DNA from: Phycisphaerales bacterium
GTDB taxonomy: Bacteria > Planctomycetota > Phycisphaerae > Phycisphaerales > UBA1924
Direction of reading: 5' to 3'
NCBI GenBank assembly: GCA_029260515.1
Contig: JAJDDC010000060.1
Coordinates: 124,001-188,000, forward strand
DNA: 64,000 nt
Shown: one piece after another, positions 48,676 through 57,410 of the stretch
Layout of the letters: the number at the start of each line of letters is the position of its first letter
Numbering within the stretch: position 1 is the first letter of the stretch
The notes under the pieces: model-generated
What the model was told of the DNA's origin: nothing
What the model saw: the letters and a program-made list of their open reading frames with translations, nothing else
Databases searched by the model: none
Position numbers and translations under genes: made by a program

Positions 48676-49677
48676 ATGAGCATCGACCGACGCGACTTCC
48701 TGGGCCTGCTCGCCGCGGGTGGCGCGGCCCTCGCCTGGCCCCTGCCCGCCCGCGCCCGCCCATGGCGTACCGGGTCCGGGCCCGACACACTGCTCGCCTG
48801 GGACTCGCCCCGCGAGGGCGCGTTCGTCATGGCGGACCCGAATACCGGGGGCAACGTCCTGGCGCTCGTCGGCAAGCGGGGGGTCCTGGTCGTTGACTCA
48901 AAGTTCCCGTGCTACGGCCGGGCCCTGCGGCTCGACGCGATGGCCCTCGCCGACACCAACGCCGTCACCCTTCTCAACACCCACCACCACGGCGACCACA
49001 CGGGGGGGAACGCCGCGTTCGAGGGCGACCCGGTGTACGCGCACGAGTTGGCGATTCCTCGCATCGCGACCCAACTGCCCCGATACGTCCAGGGCGCGCG
49101 GGGCGGGCCGGGCATGGTCTCGCAGTCGGGCGGGAGCGAGGCGCTGCTCGCCCTGGCGACCGAGGCGGCGAAGGGCGCCGGCGAGTTGAGTGTCGAGGAC
49201 TTCACGCCCACGCACGCGATCGCCGTGGACGGGATGAGCGTGGACTACGGCGGATCAGAGGTCAAGACGCGCCACTTCGGCGCTGGGCACACCGACAACG
49301 ACGTGGTCGTCGTCTCACGCGGGCACAACCTCGTGCACACGGGCGACCTGGTCTTCAGCGGGCTCAACCCGTACTTCGATCCCGGCGGCGGCGTGACCGC
49401 GATCGGCTGGCTCGCATCGCTCGAGAAGACGCACGCGCTGTGCGACGAGGACACGATCGTGGTGCCCGGGCACGGGCCGGTGGGCGACCGCTCAATCATC
49501 ACGGCGCAGATGAACTACTTGTCGGGCCTGATCAACGCGGTCCGCGCCGACATCGACGCGGGCGTGAGCAAGGACGAGGCGGTCGCGAAGACGCACCCGT
49601 TCATGGAGGGCCTGGGTTTCGAGCAGGTCCGGGGGCGCGCGATCGGGGCGGTGTACGACGAGCTCGGCGGCGGCTGA
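48676..49677 (+). CDS. Tat-exported metallo-beta-lactamase-fold hydrolase
   Basis: A 333-residue protein with a twin-arginine signal (RRDFLGLLAAGGAALAWPLPARA), so it is folded and possibly metal-loaded before export. The metal site begins with 'LLNTHHHGDHTGGNAAF' (HxHxDH). Further ligands lie in 'FGAGHTDNDVVV', 'HTGDLVFSG' and 'VVPGHGPVGD'. The substrate is unknown; similar proteins act as lactonases, sulfatases or quinoprotein-relay factors, and the fold alone does not decide. The Shine-Dalgarno AAGGAGGAG precedes the ATG by 5 nt. It is monocistronic, ended by a CCCCGGGG hairpin. Confidence 0.85.
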   Translation: MSIDRRDFLGLLAAGGAALAWPLPARARPWRTGSGPDTLLAWDSPREGAFVMADPNTGGNVLALVGKRGVLVVDSKFPCYGRALRLDAMALADTNAVTLLNTHHHGDHTGGNAAFEGDPVYAHELAIPRIATQLPRYVQGARGGPGMVSQSGGSEALLALATEAAKGAGELSVEDFTPTHAIAVDGMSVDYGGSEVKTRHFGAGHTDNDVVVVSRGHNLVHTGDLVFSGLNPYFDPGGGVTAIGWLASLEKTHALCDEDTIVVPGHGPVGDRSIITAQMNYLSGLINAVRADIDAGVSKDEAVAKTHPFMEGLGFEQVRGRAIGAVYDELGGG

Positions 49678-49698
49678 TGCTCCGACACCAACGAGACA

Positions 49699-49731
49699 AC
49701 CCCGGGGTCGAACGCACGAAAACCCCGGGGT
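49699..49731 (+). terminator. Palindromic hairpin between convergent genes
   Basis: Two copies of the self-complementary ACCCCGGGGT (49699-49708 and 49722-49731) can pair around a 13-nt loop, 22 bp after the MBL stop codon. There is no T-tract, so it may act weakly in both directions. Confidence 0.45.
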
Positions 49732-49815
49732 CGTTCTCATGTGGGTGGCGCGGGGGTGAGTGCCGTTTCCCCGCGCCGGTGGGTGGTCCGTATGGCCCCC
49801 GGCCTGTCCCTGTAC

Positions 49816-50574
49816 TCAGCGCCTCCGACGCCGGGCGGCGCCGATGCCGATCCCGGCGAAGAGCAGTGTCGCCGCCCCGGGCGCCGGGACGACGTTGAAT
49901 GTGAAGTTGTCGATGGCGCCCGAGCCGCTCATCTCGACGGAGGCGAATATGACGCTCGCGCCGTCAAACCCATCGTCCTCGAACCCGGTCGCGGTCTGTC
50001 CGCCCTCGCCGGTCTGATCGCTCAGCGAGGTCAGGTCGAGCGTGTCGTACCCGTTCGGTCCCTGCGAGTTGATGTCCTTGGACCAGCCGGCGGGCACGTC
50101 GTAGATCCGCGTCCGCCCGTTCGAATCGAGGAGTGTGACGAGCACGTGGTTGTCGGCGTCCACGTCGATGATCGTGAGCTCGCGCATCTCGACAGCGGTC
50201 ATAAAGCTGAAGACAAAGGTCCCGCCACGGATCGCGTCGTTGGGTGTGTCGAAGATGCCGACCTCGCTCTGAGACGGGCTGGACGGGCTCTGGAGGATGA
50301 GGATGTTGCCCAGCCCGACGAGCAGGTCGGGGTCGGGACCGAACGTGTTCGGGCCCTTGGGCGTGCTGTCGAAGATGGCGGCGCCCAGGTTGTGCGCCCC
50401 GAAGCCATTGATATTGACGAGCTCCCCAAACTTGGTCGGGCTGGAGACGATCTCGCCGTTCAGGAGCGGCGAGATCAGGTCGTCTTCTGTCTCGAAGTCG
50501 AGGGTGACGACCCCGCCCAGCGCGATGGGCGAGACCCCCGCCATGACCCCGATGGCGATCGTGCAACGGCGCAT
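49816..50574 (-). CDS. PEP-CTERM-like sorted exported protein
   Basis: A 252-residue protein with a signal peptide (MRRCTIAIGVMAGVSPIALGG). Its C-terminal tripartite tail, 'VVPAPGAATLLFAGIGIGAARRRRR', has a VPAP motif, one TM helix and a basic end. This is the planctomycete version of the PEP-CTERM signal, processed by an exosortase. The body is a beta-sandwich-like domain ('VVTLDFETEDDLISPLLNGE', 'FVFSFMTAVEMRELTIIDVD') typical of proteins with this tail. It is probably displayed at the cell surface or in extracellular matrix. No exosortase gene is present here. Confidence 0.8.
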   Translation of the reverse strand: MRRCTIAIGVMAGVSPIALGGVVTLDFETEDDLISPLLNGEIVSSPTKFGELVNINGFGAHNLGAAIFDSTPKGPNTFGPDPDLLVGLGNILILQSPSSPSQSEVGIFDTPNDAIRGGTFVFSFMTAVEMRELTIIDVDADNHVLVTLLDSNGRTRIYDVPAGWSKDINSQGPNGYDTLDLTSLSDQTGEGGQTATGFEDDGFDGASVIFASVEMSGSGAIDNFTFNVVPAPGAATLLFAGIGIGAARRRRR

Positions 50575-50788
50575 GTCCGTGCTCCCGTCTGTTTGTCAGG
50601 CAGCCCTGCCGATGGTGACGCCCCGGGCAACGGATTCCGGGTCACGTGCGACGGTGGCGGGCTGTCCGTGCGGAAGATGCGGCCTGAACCGTCTGCACGC
50701 CAACGACTTACGGCTCTTTGGCCGCAGATCGCTGGCAGGCGGGCTGGCGGTGGCGTTCCGCGGGCTGTTATCGGAGCAGCCCGGACAC

Positions 50789-51088
50789 TTAACGCCAGAT
50801 CGGGCGGTACCCGCACTCGGGGCAGTGCCCTGCCGGGACGCCCGAGAGGTCGAAACCGCACCGGACGCAGCGTCCCGGGACGACCCGCCTGTCTCGCGCG
50901 CGGGCGACGAGCGCCACAGTCGGAACGAGCAGGGTCATGCCGACCAGGCCGGCGATGAGGAGGGTCGTGTACCACGCGTCGCCGAGGAGCCAGTGCACCG
51001 CAAACAGAGCCGCGGTCGTCGCGGCCAGGAACACGAACAACAGTGTCCCGATCCTGATTGGTCTGCGGATCCTGCCGCGGCTTGGCAT
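50789..51088 (-). CDS. Small membrane protein with C-terminal zinc ribbon
   Basis: A 99-residue protein with a basic N-terminus, two TM helices ('GTLLFVFLAATTAALFAVHWLL' and 'TTLLIAGLVGMTLLVPTVALVA') and a cytoplasmic zinc ribbon, 'RCVRCGFDLSGVPAGHCPECG'. This CxxCG-x10-CPECG form is frequent in planctomycete membrane proteins of unknown function. It starts one base after the mqnC stop codon and is probably co-transcribed. The following 214 bp to the next minus-strand gene show no gene. Confidence 0.78.
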   Translation of the reverse strand: MPSRGRIRRPIRIGTLLFVFLAATTAALFAVHWLLGDAWYTTLLIAGLVGMTLLVPTVALVARARDRRVVPGRCVRCGFDLSGVPAGHCPECGYRPIWR

Positions 51089-51089
51089 C

Positions 51090-52511
51090 TCAGGTGGTCG
51101 CGCCGACGGTCAGGTCCGCCGAGTTGACCACGATCGCGGGAGCCTGTTCAACGTGCAGCCGCTTGGCCCGGTGATCGGACCAGTCGCTCACGACACGGTC
51201 GGGCGAGGTCGCGCCCGCGTGCAGGCGGACGACGTCGTAGCGGTTGTTGCGCTGGGCGGGCGTGAAGCCGGCGTCGCGGATGAGGCGGCACAGCACCGCC
51301 TCGTCGAGGCAGTAGGTCGTGCCGGCGCTGGAGACGACGTTCTCCTCCATCATCACCGAGCCCATGTCGTTGGCGCCGAAGTGGAGGGCGATCTGCCCGA
51401 TGTGCGGGCCCATCGTGACCCAGCTCGAGCCGATGGAGTAGATGTTGTCGAGCATGAGGCGGCTGACCGCCTGCGTGCGCAGGTACTGCGTCGCCCCCGC
51501 GAGGCGGAGGCGCCTGCCGAACTCGGGGTGCAGGTTCTTGGTCCCCGAGCCATCGAGGCGGGCGACGGCGTCGCCGGGGTAGGCCTCGCCGTACTGTTCG
51601 ACATCGCCCGGGGCGGGCCACTCTTTCAGGCGCCCGAGCGGCGTGTTCTCGCGCTGGAAGGGCCAGGAGATGAAGGCGGTGTAATGCCCGCCGGGGCCGT
51701 CGGGCGTGCCCTCGCCGAAGCCGAGCAGGGCCCTGTCCTGCCAGTCGCGGACGAGGCGCATGTGGTGGACGCGGTCGGCGTGCCCCTCGATGTGCCCGAA
51801 CATCATGGTGGCGCTGGTGAACATGCCCAGGCTGTGCGCCACGTTCATGACCGTCAGCCACGCCTCGGCGCTGCACTTGCCCAGGCCGATCTTGGTGCGG
51901 ACGGCGGGCGCGAAGACCTCGCCGCCGCCGCCGGGAATCGAGTCGAGCCCGGCCTCCTTGAGGCGCACCATCACCCAGCGACACTTGTCGGCCAGCGTCG
52001 CGCCCGGCGGGTCGAAGAAGCTGACGAACTCGATGAACTCGGGCGGGCTGAACGCGTGCACGTGGATGTGCGGGTACCGGGCCTTGATCTCGCGCAGCAG
52101 CGTGAGGTACCAGTCGAGGGACAGGTCGGGGTTCATGCCGCCCTGCATGAGGATCTGCGTGCCGCCGATGGCCGAGAGCGCCTCGATCTTCTCGAAGAGC
52201 TGCTCGTACTCGAGCGTGTACGCCTCGGGGTCGCCCTGGCGTCGGTAGAAGGCACAGAAGGTGCACCGGGCGGTGCAGACATTGGTGTAGTTGATGTTGC
52301 GGTCGATGACGTATGTGCGGACGCTGGCGCCGTGGACCGCGCGGCAGCGGGCGTCCGCCCAGCGCCCCAGCGTGTTCGTCTGCGCATTGGTCAGCAGCCC
52401 GAGGCCCTGCTCGGGGCTCAGGCGGGCCTCGCCCCGGACGACGGCGGCGAGCAGACCGGCGTCGAGCGCGTCGTGCTCGGGGTGCTCTTGCGGCGGGGTG
52501 TAGATGGTCAT
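51090..52511 (-). CDS. mqnC: Cyclic dehypoxanthinyl futalosine synthase (radical SAM)
   Basis: This 473-residue radical SAM enzyme would catalyse the cyclisation step of the futalosine route to menaquinone. The 4Fe-4S cluster Cys triad is 'NYTNVCTARCTFCAFY'. 'QILMQGGMNPDLSLDWYLTL', 'HVHAFSPPEFIEF' and 'LDSIPGGGGEVF' are MqnC-like words; HAFSPPE favours MqnC over MqnE (HAFTAVE). The protein is ~80-100 residues longer than usual, partly through an insert around 'APGDVEQYGEAYPGDAVARL' before the C-terminal helices. I chose the ATG at 52511 (MTIYTPPQ). No other mqn genes are in the window. CofH is the main alternative family. Confidence 0.87.
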   Translation of the reverse strand: MTIYTPPQEHPEHDALDAGLLAAVVRGEARLSPEQGLGLLTNAQTNTLGRWADARCRAVHGASVRTYVIDRNINYTNVCTARCTFCAFYRRQGDPEAYTLEYEQLFEKIEALSAIGGTQILMQGGMNPDLSLDWYLTLLREIKARYPHIHVHAFSPPEFIEFVSFFDPPGATLADKCRWVMVRLKEAGLDSIPGGGGEVFAPAVRTKIGLGKCSAEAWLTVMNVAHSLGMFTSATMMFGHIEGHADRVHHMRLVRDWQDRALLGFGEGTPDGPGGHYTAFISWPFQRENTPLGRLKEWPAPGDVEQYGEAYPGDAVARLDGSGTKNLHPEFGRRLRLAGATQYLRTQAVSRLMLDNIYSIGSSWVTMGPHIGQIALHFGANDMGSVMMEENVVSSAGTTYCLDEAVLCRLIRDAGFTPAQRNNRYDVVRLHAGATSPDRVVSDWSDHRAKRLHVEQAPAIVVNSADLTVGATT

Positions 52512-52640
52512 CCTGGACCTCGTCGAGTCTGGCCTGGGGACCACGCCCCGGCTTCGGAACTTTCAAGAATCATTGAAAGGATAGCCGTGGGCGGGCCAGG
52601 GGGCGAGTGGGGGGGGCGTTGGGGAAGGGGCGACGCCCGA

Positions 52641-54278
52641 TCAGGGCGGTGAAGTCGCCCCGGCCTCGCGCAGATCCTGGGCGACCCCCTCCAGGCGGTC
52701 CTGACCACCCTTGTCGAGCAGGCTGACCACGACCGCGACGGCAAAGCCGACGAGGAACGAGGGCAGCAGGACGTCAAGCGAGCCGAGGTACCCGACCATG
52801 TCGTCCTGGCCGAGCCCCTCGAGGATGGGCGGCGCCGCGAACTTGAAGAACGGCACGCACAGGAAGCCCGCGACCATGGCGCACTTGGCGCCCATCGCCG
52901 TAAGCCGGGACCAGAACAGACTCAGGATCATCACCGGGCAGAAGGTGGCGGCGATGCCAGACCAGCCGAAGATGATGGTCCAGAACACCGGGGTGTTCTT
53001 GTCGTAGAGCAGCAGCCCAAGGCCCACCCCGAACGCGGCGAGCGCGAGCAGGAACGTCACCTTCTTGGACAGCGACACGAGCTTCTCGTCGGGCATCTCC
53101 GGGTGACGCGATTTCTGCCAGTAGTCGCGGACCGCGGCGGACGAGGCGACGACCAGCAGCGAGTCGATGGTGGACATGATCGCCGACAAGACCATCGCGA
53201 TGAACACGCCCGCCAAAAAGCTCGGCAGGAGCGTCTCCGACATGTAGGGGAGGATGTCGTCCTGGCTTCCCCCGATCTGGGCTTTGGTGTAGAGCCCGCG
53301 CCCGACGATGCCCACGAGGACAGCGCCCGAATCGGCGAAGATCGTCCAGAGCAGGGCGACGGCGGCGCCCTTGTTGATTTCCCTCTCGGATCGCAGCGAG
53401 ATGAAGCGGACGAAGACCTGGGGCGAGCCCCAGAACCCGATGCCGATGGCGACCAGACCCACGATCGAGACGATCGCGCCGGCGGTCCAGCCGCCGGTGG
53501 ACGGGGTGACGGCCTTGGTGACTGGGTCGGCCGGGCCCGGGCCGTGCAGGCTGAGCAGGTGCGGGTCGATGGCGCGGAGCGAGTCGAGCAGGTTGGTTAC
53601 GCCCGTGTACTCGAGAAAGCCGATGACGGGCAGGGCGACGAGTCCGAGGAACATGAGCGAGCCCTGGAAGACGTCCGACCAGACGACGGCGGTGAACCCG
53701 CCCTGTGTGATGTAGATCATCACCACGGCGAACCCGACCGCGGCGCCGATGTAGTGGTCCTTGCCGTGCAGGAGGCTCCCGTCGGCGAAGTACGAGTTGT
53801 AGGCGTCGCCGAAGTACGAGTGGAACGCGCCCCCGGTCGCGAAGACCTGGGTGCCCGCGTAGATCGCGACGAAGAACACGAGCGAGCCGGCGGCGATCAG
53901 GCGGAGCCAGTGCCCGTTGTCACGCAGACGCGACTCCAGATAGTCAGGAACGGTGATCGAGTCGTACTTGTCGGTGAGGCGTTTGAACCGGCGGGACATG
54001 ATGAGCCACGCGCCGCCCACGCCCAGCATCTCGCCCACGACGACCCAGAACGCGTTGACGCCGACGGCGTAGCCCATGCCGGTGAGCCCGAGCAGGAGCC
54101 AGGCGGATTCGCCGGTCGCGCGTGCCGAGAACGCGACGTTGATGAAGCCAAGGCGCTTGCCCGCGGCGAAGTAGTCGCGGATGTCGTGCATCCGCTTGGA
54201 GGCCACATACCCGATGGTGAGCAGGACGCCCGCGTAGATGGCGACGGCGAGCAGTTTCCAGAGCGTGTCGGCGTCGAT
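52641..54278 (-). CDS. Sodium:solute symporter (SSS family), apparently AUC-initiated
   Basis: A 13-helix Na+-coupled transporter of the PutP/SGLT group. The family words are 'ATGESAWLLLGLTGMGYAVG', 'GGFTAVVWSDVFQGSLMF' (family signature), 'GIGFWGSPQVFVRFISLRSE' and 'VLSAIMSTIDSLLVVASSA', which includes Na+-site Ser residues. The substrate is unknown; proline- or sugar-type are possible. The first standard start codon in frame is GTG 54206, but the 24 codons before it stay open and encode the missing first TM helix ('TLWKLLAVAIYAGVLLTIGY'). They begin at an ATC (54278) placed 6 nt after AAGGGAG, and no ATG/GTG/TTG exists further up before the promoter. I therefore extend the gene to 54278 (545 codons). 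Confidence 0.82.
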   Translation of the reverse strand: MDADTLWKLLAVAIYAGVLLTIGYVASKRMHDIRDYFAAGKRLGFINVAFSARATGESAWLLLGLTGMGYAVGVNAFWVVVGEMLGVGGAWLIMSRRFKRLTDKYDSITVPDYLESRLRDNGHWLRLIAAGSLVFFVAIYAGTQVFATGGAFHSYFGDAYNSYFADGSLLHGKDHYIGAAVGFAVVMIYITQGGFTAVVWSDVFQGSLMFLGLVALPVIGFLEYTGVTNLLDSLRAIDPHLLSLHGPGPADPVTKAVTPSTGGWTAGAIVSIVGLVAIGIGFWGSPQVFVRFISLRSEREINKGAAVALLWTIFADSGAVLVGIVGRGLYTKAQIGGSQDDILPYMSETLLPSFLAGVFIAMVLSAIMSTIDSLLVVASSAAVRDYWQKSRHPEMPDEKLVSLSKKVTFLLALAAFGVGLGLLLYDKNTPVFWTIIFGWSGIAATFCPVMILSLFWSRLTAMGAKCAMVAGFLCVPFFKFAAPPILEGLGQDDMVGYLGSLDVLLPSFLVGFAVAVVVSLLDKGGQDRLEGVAQDLREAGATSPP

Positions 54279-54316
54279 GTCGTGCTCCCTTCGAGAGATC
54301 CCTCGGTCGGGGGGGC

Positions 54317-54322
54317 AGCATA
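54317..54322 (-). promoter_or_regulatory. -10 element of the symporter gene
   Basis: TATGCT on the minus strand, the same hexamer as before the pyrophosphatase gene, lies 38 nt upstream of the proposed ATC start. It sits between the thioesterase stop and the symporter start. Confidence 0.4.
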
Positions 54323-54341
54323 CAGGACGGGCGGAATCGCT

Positions 54342-54785
54342 TCAGGCGTGCCGGGATTCGTCGATCGAGGCGATCGTGGCGCTGAGCGTCGCGATGAGGG
54401 TCCGCGCGTCATCCTGCTCCGCGTGGATCGTCGCCTGGGCGAACGAGAGGCGGCGTCCGGCGCGGAGCACCTCGGCCTGGGCCACGAACAGTTCCCCGTC
54501 GCCCGGGGCAAGCAGACTGATCTTGTACTCGACGGTCAGCACGCCCCGGCCCTGCGGCGCGAGCGTCATGGCGGCGTACCCGCAGGCCGAGTCCCCGATC
54601 GCCGCGAGCACCGCCGCGTGGGTGTACCCGTGCTGCTGTGTCAGCGTCTGGTTCCGAGGGAGTTCGATCGTCGCGCGCCCGTCGTGGGCCTCGACGATCC
54701 GGGCGCCGATCAGCGCCATGAGGGGCTGTTGCGCGAAGCTGTCGGCCACGCGCGGATCGACGGTCTGTTCGTCAGCGTTCGCCAT
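54342..54785 (-). CDS. PaaI-type hotdog-fold thioesterase
   Basis: A 147-residue protein of the PaaI/YigI thioesterase group, which hydrolyses acyl- or aryl-CoA thioesters. The hotdog helix carries 'TLTQQHGYTHAAVLAAIGDSACGYAAM', with the HGG-like 'HGYTHAAV' and the acidic Asp used in catalysis. 'LTVEYKISLLAPGDGELFVAQAEVL' is the central strand pair. The substrate is not deducible. Its position before a symporter and mqnC suggests no obvious pathway; the ATG is 8 nt from a -10 TATACG. Confidence 0.82.
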   Translation of the reverse strand: MANADEQTVDPRVADSFAQQPLMALIGARIVEAHDGRATIELPRNQTLTQQHGYTHAAVLAAIGDSACGYAAMTLAPQGRGVLTVEYKISLLAPGDGELFVAQAEVLRAGRRLSFAQATIHAEQDDARTLIATLSATIASIDESRHA

Positions 54786-54793
54786 CGGTCCAG

Positions 54794-54799
54794 CGTATA
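54794..54799 (-). promoter_or_regulatory. -10 element of the thioesterase gene, leaderless type
   Basis: TATACG on the minus strand ends 8 nt before the ATG at 54785. There is no Shine-Dalgarno sequence in the gap. Confidence 0.45.
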
Positions 54800-54806
54800 C
54801 CGGGGA

Positions 54807-55787
54807 TCACGGCCTGGGGTGGCAGTTCCGGTGCACGTCCTTGAGCTGCGTCCGGTCCACGTGCGTGTAGATCTGCGTCGTCGAGATGTCGGCGTGCCCG
54901 AGCAGTTCCTGGACCGTCCGCAGGTTGGCGCCGCCGATGAGCAGGTGCGTCGCGAAGCTGTGGCGCAGGACGTGCGGGTGGACGCCAGAGAGGCCCGCGA
55001 TCGCGGCGTGCTTCTTGACGATCTGCCAGACGCGGACACGCTCGATCGGGCGGGCGGAGCGCGTGAGGAAGACCCGCCCCTTGTCGCGGCGCTGCGCCGC
55101 CCGCTCGGCGGTGATCAGCAGCGGGCGGCACTCGCGGAGGTACCGCCCGAGCCACAGCTCGGCCGGGCGCCCCATCGGGACCAGGCGCTGCTTGTCGCCC
55201 TTGCCCGTGACGAGGATCGACGCGGACTCGTCCTTGACGTCGGCGAGCTGGATCGCGCCGACCTCGCTGGCGCGCAGGCCGCACGCGTACATCAGCTCCA
55301 GGATCGCCCGGTCGCGGATCCAGAGCGGCGCACCGTCACCAGCTCGCTGCGGCTCTGACGCGGCCTCGATGAGCGCGCGCAACTGCTTCGGGCTCAGGAC
55401 GCCGGGGAGTTTCTTCCAGCGTGTGGGCTGGTCGAGCACGTCGGCGGCGTTGGTGCTGGCGAACCCTCGCGCGCACAGCCATCGGCAGAAGACCTTGATC
55501 GTCGCCAGGCGTCTGGCGAGTGTCGCCGAGGCGTACCCGCGGTCGCGGGTCAGGCCCTGGACGTGCGCGACGAGTGCGCGGGGCGTGACGTCTGTCGGCG
55601 AGGCGGCGCCCGCCAGGGAGAGCTCGGCGAGCATGTCCACCAGGTCGCGCTCGTAGGCCTCCATGCTCGCGGGCGCGAGGCCGCACTCGATGCGGAGGTA
55701 GACCAGGAACTCGCCCAGCACGCCGCGCAGGCCCGGGGCGATCTGCTCGCGGAGGGTGTTGACGCGCGATGGTCGGGCGGGGGGCAC
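54807..55787 (-). CDS. xerD: Tyrosine recombinase XerC/XerD
   Basis: A 326-residue site-specific recombinase that resolves chromosome dimers at dif with its partner Xer protein. The N-terminal SAM-like core-binding domain ('FLVYLRIECGLAPASMEAYERDL') precedes the catalytic domain. Catalytic residues: Arg in 'LMYACGLRASEVGAI', Lys in 'VTGKGDKQRLVPMG', HxxR in 'HPHVLRHSFATHLL', and His/Tyr in 'LLGHADISTTQIYTHV'. The length and motifs fit XerD better than phage integrases, and no mobile-element context is seen. The start is GTG. There is no dif-like site in view. It follows the flagellin terminator, so it has its own promoter. Confidence 0.92.
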   Translation of the reverse strand: MPPARPSRVNTLREQIAPGLRGVLGEFLVYLRIECGLAPASMEAYERDLVDMLAELSLAGAASPTDVTPRALVAHVQGLTRDRGYASATLARRLATIKVFCRWLCARGFASTNAADVLDQPTRWKKLPGVLSPKQLRALIEAASEPQRAGDGAPLWIRDRAILELMYACGLRASEVGAIQLADVKDESASILVTGKGDKQRLVPMGRPAELWLGRYLRECRPLLITAERAAQRRDKGRVFLTRSARPIERVRVWQIVKKHAAIAGLSGVHPHVLRHSFATHLLIGGANLRTVQELLGHADISTTQIYTHVDRTQLKDVHRNCHPRP

Positions 55788-55819
55788 CCCAGGCTCATCG
55801 GCCCGTGGGGGCGGGTGTC

Positions 55820-55857
55820 AAAAAGGAAAAACGCCCCGGGCGGAGGGCCCGGGGCGT
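55820..55857 (-). terminator. Intrinsic terminator of the first flagellin gene
   Basis: ACGCCCCGGGC (55831-55841) and GCCCGGGGCGT (55847-55857) pair. The minus-strand transcript continues with TTTTTCCTTTTT (55830-55819). It lies 26 bp after the flagellin stop codon. Confidence 0.88.
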
Positions 55858-55883
55858 CTCGCGTTCGGATCAGAGGCCCGGGG

Positions 55884-57392
55884 TTAGCCGAGCAGCTGGA
55901 GTGCGTTCTGCGGACGCTGGTTGGCGAGCGCGAGAACGTTGGTGGAGGCGGAGACCAGGATCTGGTTCCGTGTCAGGGAGGCGGTCTCGTTGGCGAAGTC
56001 GGCGTCGCGGATGACGCTCTCTGCCGCCGCGGTGTTCTCGATCGTGACGCCCAGGCTCCGGATGGTCGCGCCGATGACGTTCTTCTGGAACGCGCCGAGG
56101 CGGCCGCGGAGGCTGGAGACCGACTCGATGGCCTCGTCAACGATCTTCTGGGCGCTGGAGAGGCCCGTGGAATCGGTGGTCGTTAGGTCGTAGGCCTTGC
56201 CACCGCCGAGGTCGTCGAGGTAGCCGAGCGCGGCGCTGCCGAGGTTGCGGACGGCCACGTTCTGGATGCCCAGCGAGACGCGGCCGGCGATGTTGACGTC
56301 CGAGGCGAGCTGGAAGTCGGCGCCGCCGCCGGTGATCGTGAAGGCGTTGACCGAGGCCAGGGTGGTGGCGGTGGTCGTGTTGAGGTTCATCTCGACGTTG
56401 AGGAAGTCGGAGTTGACGCTGAGCTCGGTGCCCTTGCCGGTGGCGAGAAGGCCGTTGATGGTCCCGCCGACGTCCTGGCCCTCGTCGCGGACGGGGTTGA
56501 TGGCGTTGGCGAAGGTGGAGAGGACGGTGGTGTCGATGGTGCTGGTATCGCCGGCGGCGAAGTTGTGGATGCCGTCGCCCGCGGTGCCGCCGTCGTCAAC
56601 GACCTTGACGGAGACGAACTCGTCGGAGCCGAACTCGCTCGAGCGGAGCGCGAAGCCGGTGGTGCCCGCCGAGGCGGTGACGCCGGTGATGTCGGAGAAG
56701 GTGTTGATGGCCGCGGTGATGGTCGCGAGGGTCTGGCTGGAGGTGAACTGGAGCTCGCGGGAGCCCTTGGAGCCGGAGATCTCGACGACGAACGCGGAGG
56801 TCGCGCCGCCGAGGTTCAGGGTGGCGCCGCCGAGCGAGACGTAGAGGCCGCCCTGCTGGGCGGACTGGGTGACGACGGCCTGGACGGCGAGGCTGGAGCC
56901 CTCGAACTTGGCGCCGTTGACCTTGAAGTCGGTGACGCCGGCGGCGACAGACTCGGTCTGGTAGTCGAAGCTGCCGTTGAGGAGCTTGGTCCCCTGGAAG
57001 CTGGTGGCGCCGGCGATCCGGTCGATGGTCTGGAGGATCGAGTCGATCTGGTCCTGGTTGGCGGCGACCTCGGAAGAGGACTGACCCGCCGTCGAGGCGG
57101 ACGCGGTGAGCAGGCCCTGGAGCTCGGTGAGCAGGCTCGAGATCTCCTGGAGGCCGCCCTCGGCGATGTTGACGACCTGGTCGGCACGCTCGGAGTTGCC
57201 GACGGCGGCGTTGAGCGCGGTGATCTCGCCGCGGAGGTTCTCCGAGGCGATCAGGCCGGCGGGGTCGTCCTTGCCGCGGTTGATCCGCAGGCCTGTGGAC
57301 AGACGCTCGAGCGAGTTGGTGAGCGAGAAGTTGTTCTGCGTCAGCACGCGCTGAGCGATGAGGGACGAGATGTTCGTATTGATGCGACTCAT
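55884..57392 (-). CDS. fliC: Flagellin (copy 1)
   Basis: This 502-residue filament protein has conserved D0/D1 ends: 'MSRINTNISSLIAQRVLTQN', 'SLERLSTGLRINRGKDDPAG', 'RADQVVNIAEGGLQEISSLL' at the N-terminus and 'RDADFANETASLTRNQILV', 'NVLALANQRPQNALQLLG' at the C-terminus. The variable middle (about 170-400) is Gly/Ser/Thr-rich and forms the outer domains. It is exported by the flagellar type III system without a signal peptide. The Shine-Dalgarno lies inside TCACGGAGGAT (57400-57410), identical to that of the second flagellin. The copies differ throughout the middle, so they are paralogues rather than a recent duplication. Confidence 0.96.
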   Translation of the reverse strand: MSRINTNISSLIAQRVLTQNNFSLTNSLERLSTGLRINRGKDDPAGLIASENLRGEITALNAAVGNSERADQVVNIAEGGLQEISSLLTELQGLLTASASTAGQSSSEVAANQDQIDSILQTIDRIAGATSFQGTKLLNGSFDYQTESVAAGVTDFKVNGAKFEGSSLAVQAVVTQSAQQGGLYVSLGGATLNLGGATSAFVVEISGSKGSRELQFTSSQTLATITAAINTFSDITGVTASAGTTGFALRSSEFGSDEFVSVKVVDDGGTAGDGIHNFAAGDTSTIDTTVLSTFANAINPVRDEGQDVGGTINGLLATGKGTELSVNSDFLNVEMNLNTTTATTLASVNAFTITGGGADFQLASDVNIAGRVSLGIQNVAVRNLGSAALGYLDDLGGGKAYDLTTTDSTGLSSAQKIVDEAIESVSSLRGRLGAFQKNVIGATIRSLGVTIENTAAAESVIRDADFANETASLTRNQILVSASTNVLALANQRPQNALQLLG

Positions 57393-57399
57393 GTGACTG

Positions 57400-57410
57400 A
57401 TCCTCCGTGA
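57400..57410 (-). promoter_or_regulatory. Possible CsrA-binding Shine-Dalgarno of flagellin copy 1
   Basis: The minus-strand 11-mer TCACGGAGGAT ends 7 nt before the ATG and contains two overlapping GGA cores, one in CACGGA and one in AGGAT, close to the CsrA consensus. The same 11-mer precedes flagellin copy 2. Confidence 0.45.

Noticed and set aside
54807-55787. XerD-like recombinase as an integrase of a mobile element
   Set aside because: Full-length housekeeping-type Xer motifs, no att repeats, tRNA or cargo genes next to it, and normal base composition.
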